Positions 1 to 6,426 of a stretch of DNA of 14,054 nt are shown here, piece by piece. The position numbers and the translations under genes are program-made. How positions within the stretch are numbered: the stretch's first letter is position 1; each line of letters begins with the position of its first letter. Source of the stretch: an uncultured Lachnospiraceae bacterium (lineage in GTDB: Bacteria > Bacillota > Clostridia > Lachnospirales > Lachnospiraceae); contig CADCPL010000134.1 in assembly GCA_902803305.1 (NCBI GenBank), forward strand, positions 1-14,054, given 5' to 3'. The notes below the pieces were generated by a model. That model was not told the DNA's origin. It did no database searches and saw only the letters and a program-made list of their open reading frames with translations.

Positions 1-40
1 CCTGCATCAGTATTTCTCTTGTCAGTGCCAGATCACTCAT
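1..40 (-). CDS. 5' end of a probable B12-binding radical SAM protein (TIGR03960-like), cut by window edge
   Basis: Only the first 13 codons are inside the window, reading MSDLALTREILMQ from an ATG at 40. This resembles my recollection of the N-terminus of TIGR03960-family radical SAM/B12-binding proteins, which open with a short L-A-L-x-x-E-I-L segment followed by a conserved EKPARYIG-type stretch. The window ends before that diagnostic stretch. No clear Shine-Dalgarno precedes the ATG, and a hairpin sits only 18 bases upstream, which is odd for a gene start. Upstream in-frame codons are open but contain no ATG. The call rests on 13 residues and could be wrong; the sequence to the left of the window would settle it. 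Confidence 0.4.
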   Translation of the reverse strand, partial: MSDLALTREILMQ

Positions 41-57
41 AACCAAGATTTTAACAT

Positions 58-89
58 AAGAAAAGACGTATTTACATACGTCTTTTCTT
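58..89 (-). terminator. Intrinsic terminator after the InlB-repeat protein gene (possibly bidirectional)
   Basis: A perfect 13-bp inverted repeat pairs 58-70 with 77-89 around a 6-base loop (71-76). The ends of the stem are A/T runs, so the transcript would end in a U-rich 3' arm on either strand. It starts 24 bases after the stop codon of the secreted repeat protein, the expected place for its terminator. The U-tract is partly inside the stem, and the GC core is short (GACGT), so efficiency is uncertain. Confidence 0.75.
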
Positions 90-112
90 TTACATCACAT
101 TATTAACTATTA

Positions 113-931
113 TCAGTCTTTTTCTTTCTCTTTATATACGGCATAGCAATCAAGATCATAATGAACCGCGCCGCCACTGTATTTACCGTATTCCTTGTCT
201 TCATAGTGGTCAAATTCATATCCGTCAACTTCCGGAGGATCTACCCATGCACCCTCACCGTCTCTGGCATACTGAATATCGATCAGATCACCTTTTTTAT
301 CATAGAATTTAACCTTATGTTTAACATAATAGTGTGCTTTTATGACACGGTCTTCGGTTACATTAGTCCAATCGCCTTCCCAACCGCAGAAATCATATTG
401 ATTTATGCAGGGATCCGGAGGATTCTGAATTGAAGAACCGTAAGGGATTATATCGGTCTTCCATAATTCTCCGTTCCAACCGTTCATCCAATGAACCGCA
501 CAAGTCTTACCCGGAACACCTTTAGGAAGGTTAAGTGTTGACCACCATGTCGGCCAAGGTGCCGATTTATTATTGTTGACCTTTTTAAGCCACTGTGGTG
601 TGTTGGTGATAGGAACTACAGGAGTAGCCGGGCTTGCGGTAGCAGCAGCAACTGCAGCTGCAGTAGGAGCATATGCACCAAGGATCACTCTGTCCTCCGT
701 AACATTAGCCGCATTCCCTATCCAGGACACAAACTGGAATCCCGGAACCGCCGTATCTGTCGGTACGGGAGCGTTCTTTCCGTGATCGACCTGAACTGTA
801 ACACTCTTTAACCCGTAAATATATGTTACGTTATGCTTTACTTTTGCGAATGCATCGACCGGATTACTGAGTAATGCAAACAATGCAATACCCGCAAGTA
901 AAACGGTCATTTTTTTTATCATTCCCTTCAT
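113..931 (-). CDS. Secreted protein with three InlB/Flg_new-type repeats
   Basis: This 272-residue protein has a classical Sec signal peptide: MKGMIKK, then a hydrophobic core at about 9-22, with probable cleavage after AFA (residue 29). Three repeats follow at about 33-87, 142-201 and 204-266. Each ends in an aromatic G/A-x-Y/W segment, and the first two share the identical octapeptide NVTEDRVI. This is the pattern of InlB B-repeat (Flg_new) beta-grasp-like domains common on surface and secreted proteins of Firmicutes. Repeats 1 and 2 are separated by an Ala/Pro-rich linker (about 88-111) and a Trp-rich segment (114-130). Four Cys occur (144, 175, 182, 262). There is no LPXTG motif, C-terminal membrane helix or lipobox, so it is probably released or loosely bound. 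The ATG at 931 has an AAAGGGG ribosome site. Own promoter upstream, hairpin terminator downstream. Ligand or partner is unknown. Confidence 0.8.
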   Translation of the reverse strand: MKGMIKKMTVLLAGIALFALLSNPVDAFAKVKHNVTYIYGLKSVTVQVDHGKNAPVPTDTAVPGFQFVSWIGNAANVTEDRVILGAYAPTAAAVAAATASPATPVVPITNTPQWLKKVNNNKSAPWPTWWSTLNLPKGVPGKTCAVHWMNGWNGELWKTDIIPYGSSIQNPPDPCINQYDFCGWEGDWTNVTEDRVIKAHYYVKHKVKFYDKKGDLIDIQYARDGEGAWVDPPEVDGYEFDHYEDKEYGKYSGGAVHYDLDCYAVYKEKEKD

Positions 932-969
932 CTTATACCCCTTTCAGATATAACTATATAACCTCTAAT

Positions 970-998
970 ATTATATTAGTTGACATAAAAAATATCAA
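970..998 (-). promoter_or_regulatory. Sigma-70/SigA promoter of the InlB-repeat protein gene
   Basis: On the minus strand a -35 box TTGATA (998-993) is followed by a 17-base spacer and a perfect -10 box TATAAT (975-970). Transcription would start near 963, giving a leader of about 30 bases that contains the AAAGGGG ribosome site. A 15-base inverted repeat (965-979) overlaps the -10 box and could be an operator, or simply AT-rich sequence. I see no terminator between the hisIE stop (1019) and this promoter, so his operon transcripts may also read through. Confidence 0.75.
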
Positions 999-1018
999 GT
1001 ACTTTTGACAAATTCCCG

Positions 1019-2284
1019 TTACCTGTTTGCGAGTTCCTCCATGACATCTTCCCATGTAAGGCCTTTAAGCGCCATTAGTACCATTACGTGATACAGAAAA
1101 TCAGCGATCTCGTATTTACTTTCTTCAGGTTCGGGATTCTTGGCAGCTATAACTATCTCAGTTGCTTCCTCACCTATTTTCTTGAGTATCTTGTCTATTC
1201 CTTTGTCAAACAGATAATTGGTGTATGAGCCCTCTTTTGGATTATCCTTGCGATCAAGTATAACGGACATCACATCCTGAAGAACGGAATAGGGATCGGT
1301 TCTGCCCGTCTCTTTTTTTATCAGCTCATTGAAAAAGCATGAATACTCTCCGGTGTGGCATGCTCCGCCTATCTGTATGACTTTTGCCAGAAGCGTGTCA
1401 TTATCGCAGTCGCTGTACAGCTCTTTTACATACTGATAGTGCCCGCTCGTCTCACCTTTTTTCCACAGACTCTTACGCGAGCGCGAATAATATGTCATTA
1501 TCCCTTCACGTACTGTTATCTCAAAGGCTTCCCTGTTCATGTAAGCCACCATTAGGACGGCATTTGTCATAACGTCCTGACACACCACGGGGATGAGTCC
1601 GTTTGCATCGGGATTAAGATCATCCCATGACAATGCTGATGTTCCGACAGCCGTGTCTATGCCGGCCTTTGCCATCTCATCCTTAATGGCGAACAGATCA
1701 TCTCCGTTTTTATTTATCACATCTCCCGATATACCGAAGACGCCGGGCTTACTCAGAATATCGGCAACAGATGTTTCCTCATTGATAACGGGAATGACCG
1801 GGACCTCCGAAAAGCTGTCTACAAATAGTTTTCCCAAAAGTATGGCGGCACTTGTGTTTTCTTTTATGATCTTGAGATTATCAAGGATCTGTTCAAGACT
1901 GTCCGCACATACGTATATCTTTTCAGGTGAAAACCTTTTTCCGGCTTCTTCTATCAGTTCGATATTCGATCTTTTTGCCATATTTAGCGCGACCTTACGG
2001 CATCCCGCATACAGCAGTTTTTTGACATCTTCAAGACGTTCGATCGCGCCTGCCCCGTATACCGGAGTGTCCATTGACCTTGTGATCTTTCTTATCATCA
2101 GCAGCGACTGCTCATGCTCGTCATCGCCATCGGAAAGATCAAACAGGATAATGGCATCAGCCCCTTTAACTGAAAGATTCTGACAGAAAGTCTCGGGATC
2201 TTCACTGAGCACCCGGCCGTTCTTGAATCCTTTTACCAGTTTGCCGCATTTCATATATACACATGGGATTATGAGCTTATTCAT
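1019..2284 (-). CDS. hisIE: HisIE (phosphoribosyl-AMP cyclohydrolase / phosphoribosyl-ATP diphosphatase) with N-terminal degenerate HisA/HisF-like barrel
   Basis: 421 residues from the ATG at 2284, about twice a normal HisIE. Residues about 220-325 form the HisI cyclohydrolase domain, with the metal-binding cluster D292-C-D294-N-D296 and later Cys309 and Cys316. Residues about 332-421 form the HisE pyrophosphatase domain (KIGEEATE near 369, EIADFLYH near 392). Together they carry out steps 2 and 3 of histidine synthesis in the cytoplasm. Residues 1 to about 215 resemble the HisA/HisF TIM barrel: the opening IIPCVYMKCGKLVKG aligns with HisF IIPCLDVKDGRVVKG, and a GAGAIERLEDVKKL segment matches its phosphate-loop region. 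The first catalytic Asp is Tyr (residue 10), while the second (Asp128) appears kept, so barrel catalysis is unlikely. I chose the ATG at 2284 over a TTG at 2287 because it forms a TGATG overlap with hisB and lies 8 bases after AAAGGA. Confidence 0.93.
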   Translation of the reverse strand: MNKLIIPCVYMKCGKLVKGFKNGRVLSEDPETFCQNLSVKGADAIILFDLSDGDDEHEQSLLMIRKITRSMDTPVYGAGAIERLEDVKKLLYAGCRKVALNMAKRSNIELIEEAGKRFSPEKIYVCADSLEQILDNLKIIKENTSAAILLGKLFVDSFSEVPVIPVINEETSVADILSKPGVFGISGDVINKNGDDLFAIKDEMAKAGIDTAVGTSALSWDDLNPDANGLIPVVCQDVMTNAVLMVAYMNREAFEITVREGIMTYYSRSRKSLWKKGETSGHYQYVKELYSDCDNDTLLAKVIQIGGACHTGEYSCFFNELIKKETGRTDPYSVLQDVMSVILDRKDNPKEGSYTNYLFDKGIDKILKKIGEEATEIVIAAKNPEPEESKYEIADFLYHVMVLMALKGLTWEDVMEELANR

Positions 2285-2889
2285 CAAAGAGATCCTTTCG
2301 TTGACAGTACCGTTCCTACCCTGGAATCAAAACCCGTTGCCATATCAAGCGCTTTTGCAAAGCTTTTGAACATCGCTTCACATATGTGGTGCGAATTGGA
2401 TCCGGATAACACCTTGATATGAAGATTCATCGAAGCGCTGTAACTGATGGCATAGAAGAATTCCCTGATAAGTTCGGTATCAAGATATCCTATCCTTTCA
2501 GTTTCAAACTTTGCATCATATTCAAAATACGGTCTTCCGCACAGATCGACCGCAGTAAGTACAAGTGCATCATCCATCGGAAGGATCATGTGTCCGTATC
2601 GGCTTATGCCTTCTTTTGCACCAAGAGCATCCTTTATGGCCTCACCGATAACGATCCCGCAGTCCTCCACCGTGTGGTGTCCGTCCACAAGAAGATCTCC
2701 CTCGCATTTGAGATTAAGGTCAAAAAAGCCGTGCTTTGCAAAGCTTTCAAGCATATGATCAAAAAACCCTATACCCGAATCTATCTCGGCATTTCCGCTT
2801 CCGTCAAGGTCTATGCGACAGGTTATATCCGTTTCTTTTGTCTTTCTGGTCTTTTCTCCGATACGCGGATCAAATGTCTTTTTTGCCAT
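2284..2889 (-). CDS. hisB: Imidazoleglycerol-phosphate dehydratase
   Basis: This is a full-length, monofunctional IGP dehydratase of 201 residues with no attached HolPase domain. It dehydrates imidazole glycerol phosphate to imidazole acetol phosphate, step 6 of histidine synthesis, as a manganese-dependent cytoplasmic multimer. The family's metal-binding signatures are all visible: FFDHML at 42-47, DGHHTVED at 69-76 and the second His pair in SNSHHICEAMFK at 164-175. The ATG at 2889 follows an AAGGAG site with good spacing, and the hisD stop lies one base upstream. Its own stop TGA shares one base with the ATG of hisIE (TGATG), suggesting translational coupling. Confidence 0.96.
   Translation of the reverse strand: MAKKTFDPRIGEKTRKTKETDITCRIDLDGSGNAEIDSGIGFFDHMLESFAKHGFFDLNLKCEGDLLVDGHHTVEDCGIVIGEAIKDALGAKEGISRYGHMILPMDDALVLTAVDLCGRPYFEYDAKFETERIGYLDTELIREFFYAISYSASMNLHIKVLSGSNSHHICEAMFKSFAKALDMATGFDSRVGTVLSTKGSL
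2293..2298 (-). promoter_or_regulatory. Ribosome binding site that sets the hisIE start
   Basis: AAAGGA lies inside the end of hisB, 8 bases from the ATG at 2284 but only 5 from the TTG at 2287. This favours the ATG as the hisIE start. Confidence 0.6.
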
Positions 2890-2890
2890 A

Positions 2891-4192
2891 TCACAGTACT
2901 CCTTTTCCGAATCTTACTCCGATGGAATTGGCATGCGCGCCAAGTCCTTCCGCATTGGCAAACTTCATTATATCATCACATGCTTCCATAAGTGCCTGCC
3001 TTGAATACCTGATGATACTTGTTCTTTTAATGAACGCATCCACACCAAGCGGCGAGAAAAATCTTGCCGTTCCGTTTGTCGGAAGAACATGATCGGGACC
3101 TGCGAAATAATCTCCGAGCGGTTCAGACGAATACTCTCCCAGGAAGATCGCTCCCGCATGGTTTATCTTTGCCATGAGCTCATACGGATCTTTTGTCATC
3201 ACCTCTACATGCTCCGAAGCGATTCGATCAGCTATCGAAGCGGCTTCATCCATATCTTTTGCTATAAGTATATATCCGTAGTTATCAAGCGACTTGCGTA
3301 TGATCTCTTTTCTCTCCAATACATTTGTGAAGTCTTCGGTAAGATCGGATACTTTCTGCGCCAGCGTCTGACTGTCGGTGATAAGTATCGCACTTGCGAG
3401 TTCATCGTGTTCAGCCTGTGACAGAAGGTCTGCCGCAACATACTTTGGATCGGCACTGTCATCGGCTATGACAAGTATCTCGCTCGGACCGGCAACACTG
3501 TCGATGCTGACAAAGCCGAATACTTCTTTCTTGGCAAGAGCAACAAAGATATTGCCCGGACCTACAATCTTATCAACCTTCGGAACAGACTGTGTCCCGA
3601 ATGCCATGGCCGCGATCGCCTGCGCTCCTCCGATTTTATAAACCTCACTTACTCCGGTTATCTTTGCCGCAACCAATGTACAATCGGCAACTTTTCCACC
3701 CTCACCTGCAGGAGTCAGCATGATTATCCTTTTAACACCCGCAACAAGCGCCGGTATGATACACATTAGTGTCGAAGAAGGATAAGCCGCCTTTCCGCCG
3801 GGAACGTATACTCCTACGGTCTCTATCGGTGTGATCTTCTGTCCGAGCATCACTCCGTTATCCTTCATGTCAAGCCAGCTGTTCTGTAGCTGTTTTTCAT
3901 GATACTGTCTTATGTTTTCGGCCGATCTTTCCATTACGGCGATAAGATCCCTGTCATAAGACTCATATGCTCTTTCGATCTCATCTTCGGATACCCTGCA
4001 GTTATCTGCTGTTATATCCCATTTATCAAACTTCCTTGTAAGTTCGAAAACGGCATCATCACCTTTGTCTCTTACACTGTCTACTATATTTCGGACTGTC
4101 TCTTCATATTGTCCGTACTGACCCGGGCTTCTCTTCAAAAGATCGGTCAGTATATCTTCTATGGATTCCTTTGTCAGATCAACTATCCTCAT
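2891..4192 (-). CDS. hisD: Histidinol dehydrogenase
   Basis: 433 residues, the usual family length. It oxidises L-histidinol to L-histidine in two NAD-dependent steps, the last reactions of the pathway. The active-site residues known from E. coli HisD are all present: zinc ligands Gln259 and His262 in SQAEHDE, Asp367 in GPDHVLPT and His420 in LGAHANS, and the catalytic pair Glu327-His328 in SEHVEVM. The GVYVPGGKAAYPS segment (127-139) and the GPGN loop (211-214) are also intact. The start overlaps the hisZG stop as ATGA and has a strong AAGGAGG site. The stop is one base before the hisB start, so it is the second gene of a tightly coupled operon. Confidence 0.97.
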   Translation of the reverse strand: MRIVDLTKESIEDILTDLLKRSPGQYGQYEETVRNIVDSVRDKGDDAVFELTRKFDKWDITADNCRVSEDEIERAYESYDRDLIAVMERSAENIRQYHEKQLQNSWLDMKDNGVMLGQKITPIETVGVYVPGGKAAYPSSTLMCIIPALVAGVKRIIMLTPAGEGGKVADCTLVAAKITGVSEVYKIGGAQAIAAMAFGTQSVPKVDKIVGPGNIFVALAKKEVFGFVSIDSVAGPSEILVIADDSADPKYVAADLLSQAEHDELASAILITDSQTLAQKVSDLTEDFTNVLERKEIIRKSLDNYGYILIAKDMDEAASIADRIASEHVEVMTKDPYELMAKINHAGAIFLGEYSSEPLGDYFAGPDHVLPTNGTARFFSPLGVDAFIKRTSIIRYSRQALMEACDDIMKFANAEGLGAHANSIGVRFGKGVL

Positions 4193-5826
4193 AACTCCTC
4201 CTTGATCCCGGTAATGATATCATTGATACGCACCGAATGAAGCCTCATTGAAACGGGATTTACTACCATTCTGGCCGACAGATCGCATATTTCTTCGAGT
4301 ACTACGAGTCCGTTCTCACGAAGCGTTGAACCTGTTTCGACAATATCGACGATAACGTCCGATAACCCGACGATAGGTGCAAGCTCTATGCTGCCGTTCA
4401 GTTTTATTATATCAACGCTCTGGTGTCTGGTATCATTGAAATACGATCTGGCGATCCTGGGGTACTTGGTTGAGACCTTGATCATATCCCTTGTCTTCAG
4501 AAGCTTTCCGGCACTTTCCGGGCCGCACACGCACATCCTGCATTTCCCGAAGCCGAGATCGAGAACTTCAAGTATCTTCCGGTTTTCCTCATCTATAGTA
4601 TCTTTTCCGACAACACCTATATCGGCAACCCCATGTTCAACATATGTCGGAACATCAGGTCCCTTTGCAAGAAAGAATTTAAGCTTTAACTCTTCGTTAA
4701 CAAAAATGAGTTTCCTTGTTTCCTTATCTTTCATCTCATCACAGGTGATACCGGCTTTTTCAAGAAGAGCCATTGTCTTATCGGCAAGGCGTCCTTTGGT
4801 CAGCGCAAATGTCAGGTACTCATTCTTTCCTGCTTTTTTGTTTGACTCCTGTTCGGAAAGCGCGATAAGAAGTTCATCAACAGATACTCCGAATCCTATG
4901 GCAGGAACATCCTTTCCGAATTCTTTTACAAGATTATCATATCTGCCGCCCTTTATTATGGCATCACCGAAACCGAAAGTATATGCCCGGAACAGCACAC
5001 CCGTATAGTAATCATATTTATTGAGAAGTCCCAGATCAACGGATATGTATCTGCCGAATCCTTTCTTTTCGAGTATCTCAATAATGCTTATGATCCTGTC
5101 TACGGCTTTTATGCATGTTTCGTCATCGATCTGATCTCTAAGATCAAACAGTGAATCTCTTGTCGTATACCTGTCGGAAATATGAACGATAAGTTCAGTC
5201 ATATCATCGTCGATCGAAAGCCCGGACAATATATCTCTTACTCTCGTATTATTTCTTGACGATATGAGCTGCCGGATCGTTTTTTCATCCTCAGACGATA
5301 TTCCGAGTTTATCAAACAGTCCCTTGAAAAAGTTCCCGTTTCCTATCGATACGATAAAATCATCAAATCCTACGGTCTTCATGCATCTGATCACGAGTTC
5401 GATCATACCCGCATCGGCTATGCACGAATCATCATTATAAAACTCCGCACCGACCTGCGTGCTCTCCTTAAGTCTTCCGTTCAGATCGCTCCCGTTGACA
5501 AAAGTATTGCCGCTGTAACACAACTTAACGGCACTGTTATCATTGAAATACAGTTTGGAATATGCCCTTGCCATGGCCGGAGTAAAGTCAGGCCTGAGAA
5601 CAAGAGTATTTCCTTCTTTGTCATAAAATTTATACAGTTCTCTTGAAGGAGTGAGTCCTATGTTATTGGCAAATACGTCAAAGAACTCAAAAGACGGTGT
5701 CTGCATGTGCAGATATCCGGCTTCACTCATCACATCAAGCAGTTTGTTTTCTATGATCAGTCTTTTTTTCAGTTCATCGGGATTAATGTCCCTGACGCCC
5801 TCAGGCGTATGAAGAATGGTGTTCAT
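4189..5826 (-). CDS. hisZG: HisZ-HisG fusion: ATP phosphoribosyltransferase regulatory and catalytic subunits in one chain
   Basis: A single 545-residue frame joins two proteins that are normally separate. Residues 1 to about 325 are HisZ, a paralogue of histidyl-tRNA synthetase without aminoacylation function: it has the class II motif RPDFTPAMARAY (78-89), the GRLKESTQVGAEF segment (117-129) and LGLLNKYDYYTG (265-276). After a short linker rich in Ser, Lys and Glu (about 323-335), residues 336-545 form a short-type HisG, starting LTFALTKGRL and including GVADIGVVGKD (399-409), STKYPRIARSYF (452-463) and the PRPP-binding loop DIVETGSTL (494-502). Short HisG lacks the C-terminal regulatory domain and needs HisZ, so the fusion fixes the pair at 1:1. 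It catalyses the first, feedback-controlled step (ATP + PRPP to PR-ATP). First gene of the his operon, ATG preceded by GTGAGGT. Confidence 0.93.
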   Translation of the reverse strand: MNTILHTPEGVRDINPDELKKRLIIENKLLDVMSEAGYLHMQTPSFEFFDVFANNIGLTPSRELYKFYDKEGNTLVLRPDFTPAMARAYSKLYFNDNSAVKLCYSGNTFVNGSDLNGRLKESTQVGAEFYNDDSCIADAGMIELVIRCMKTVGFDDFIVSIGNGNFFKGLFDKLGISSEDEKTIRQLISSRNNTRVRDILSGLSIDDDMTELIVHISDRYTTRDSLFDLRDQIDDETCIKAVDRIISIIEILEKKGFGRYISVDLGLLNKYDYYTGVLFRAYTFGFGDAIIKGGRYDNLVKEFGKDVPAIGFGVSVDELLIALSEQESNKKAGKNEYLTFALTKGRLADKTMALLEKAGITCDEMKDKETRKLIFVNEELKLKFFLAKGPDVPTYVEHGVADIGVVGKDTIDEENRKILEVLDLGFGKCRMCVCGPESAGKLLKTRDMIKVSTKYPRIARSYFNDTRHQSVDIIKLNGSIELAPIVGLSDVIVDIVETGSTLRENGLVVLEEICDLSARMVVNPVSMRLHSVRINDIITGIKEEL

Positions 5827-5840
5827 ATTACCTCACTTTA

Positions 5841-5864
5841 TTGCGTTAAATTGCTAATTCGCTA
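5841..5864 (-). repeat. Three degenerate tandem 8-mers in the his leader
   Basis: Read on the minus strand the units are TAGCGAAT, TAGCAATT and TAACGCAA, directly adjacent, between the predicted transcription start and the hisZG ribosome site. They may be an operator or chance similarity in AT-rich leader sequence. The leader is only about 50 bases, too short for a T-box. Confidence 0.25.
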
Positions 5865-5881
5865 CCATGATATCACAGTGA

Positions 5882-5910
5882 ATTATATACAACCCCTATC
5901 TCAGTGTCAA
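5882..5910 (-). promoter_or_regulatory. Consensus SigA promoter of the his operon, with -35 inside recU
   Basis: On the minus strand a perfect -35 TTGACA (5910-5905) is followed by exactly 17 bases and a perfect -10 TATAAT (5887-5882). The -35 box overlaps codons for Leu-Thr near the recU C-terminus. The start point would be near 5875, where a perfect 8-base palindrome TGATATCA lies (5868-5875), giving a leader of about 50 bases to the hisZG ATG. Such a full-consensus promoter would be strong unless repressed. No attenuator or T-box fits in the leader. Confidence 0.85.
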
Positions 5911-6426
5911 ATCTTTTTTTATTCCGTCAAGATACGGGACAAATATACCGTTATGCGGTATCAGATCAAAGTCTTCCTCCAGTTCTTCCATCCGGAAACT
6001 CTTCCTTCCGCCGTCTGTCATTCTGTCCCAGAACTGTTTCAGTTTGATAAATCTCATATAATGAAATCTGTCCAAATGAGAATAATATATTATGATAAAG
6101 CTGACACCCCCCTGCTTTTCAAAATCATCCATAAAGAATATCTGATGTTCATGTATGTTGGCAAGCGAGAACGTATCAACAGAGCATTCCTTTGCATCAA
6201 AGCATACCGGGATCCCCTGAACGGCGCCTATATAGTCAACGGTACTTTTCTGATCAAAATACGCGAGCGTGATCTGGCTGTGATCCTCGTTCATCCTGAT
6301 CGGTGTGATCGGCGTCGGGATCTTCTGTACAAGACACAAGCCGTGCTCTTTGTATAATTCATTGGTTCTGTTGATCAGGTCTTCAAGCGTGGATCCGCGA
6401 AGACCTCTGGAATTCCAGGTTGCCAT
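5896..6426 (-). CDS. recU: Holliday junction resolvase RecU
   Basis: A 176-residue RecU, the Firmicutes enzyme that cuts four-way junctions during recombination and chromosome segregation. The N-terminal NSRGLRGSTLEDLINRTN (5-22) matches the family's opening helix. The nuclease core carries STVDY (61-65), FDAKE (76-80) and the HEHQ segment (92-95). By comparison with B. subtilis RecU, Asp64, Asp77 and Lys79 are the expected metal-binding and catalytic residues. Asp77 stands where B. subtilis has Glu, a conservative change allowed in PD-(D/E)xK nucleases. The ATG at 6426 forms a TGATG overlap with the upstream stop and lies 7 bases after AGAGG; a GTG at 6429 is the alternative. In Bacillus recU neighbours a penicillin-binding protein gene; here it follows a pseudouridine synthase. 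Its last codons hold the -35 box of the his promoter. Confidence 0.9.
   Translation of the reverse strand: MATWNSRGLRGSTLEDLINRTNELYKEHGLCLVQKIPTPITPIRMNEDHSQITLAYFDQKSTVDYIGAVQGIPVCFDAKECSVDTFSLANIHEHQIFFMDDFEKQGGVSFIIIYYSHLDRFHYMRFIKLKQFWDRMTDGGRKSFRMEELEEDFDLIPHNGIFVPYLDGIKKDLTLR

Noticed and set aside
600..680. Ala-rich low-complexity segment of the secreted protein as a transmembrane helix
   Set aside because: The stretch AAAVAAATASPATPVV is short, is broken by Pro, Ser and Thr, and lies between extracellular repeats. It fits a flexible linker.
4820..4860. Assembly frameshift creating an artificial hisZ-hisG fusion
   Set aside because: Both domains are intact and in the same frame with a plausible hydrophilic linker. 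Two formerly separate genes would normally show an internal stop or start with a ribosome site, and I see none at the junction. It cannot be fully excluded without reads.
5827..5881. T-box riboswitch or His-codon leader peptide upstream of the his operon
   Set aside because: The predicted leader is only about 50 bases, with no terminator hairpin, no room for a specifier stem and no run of His codons.
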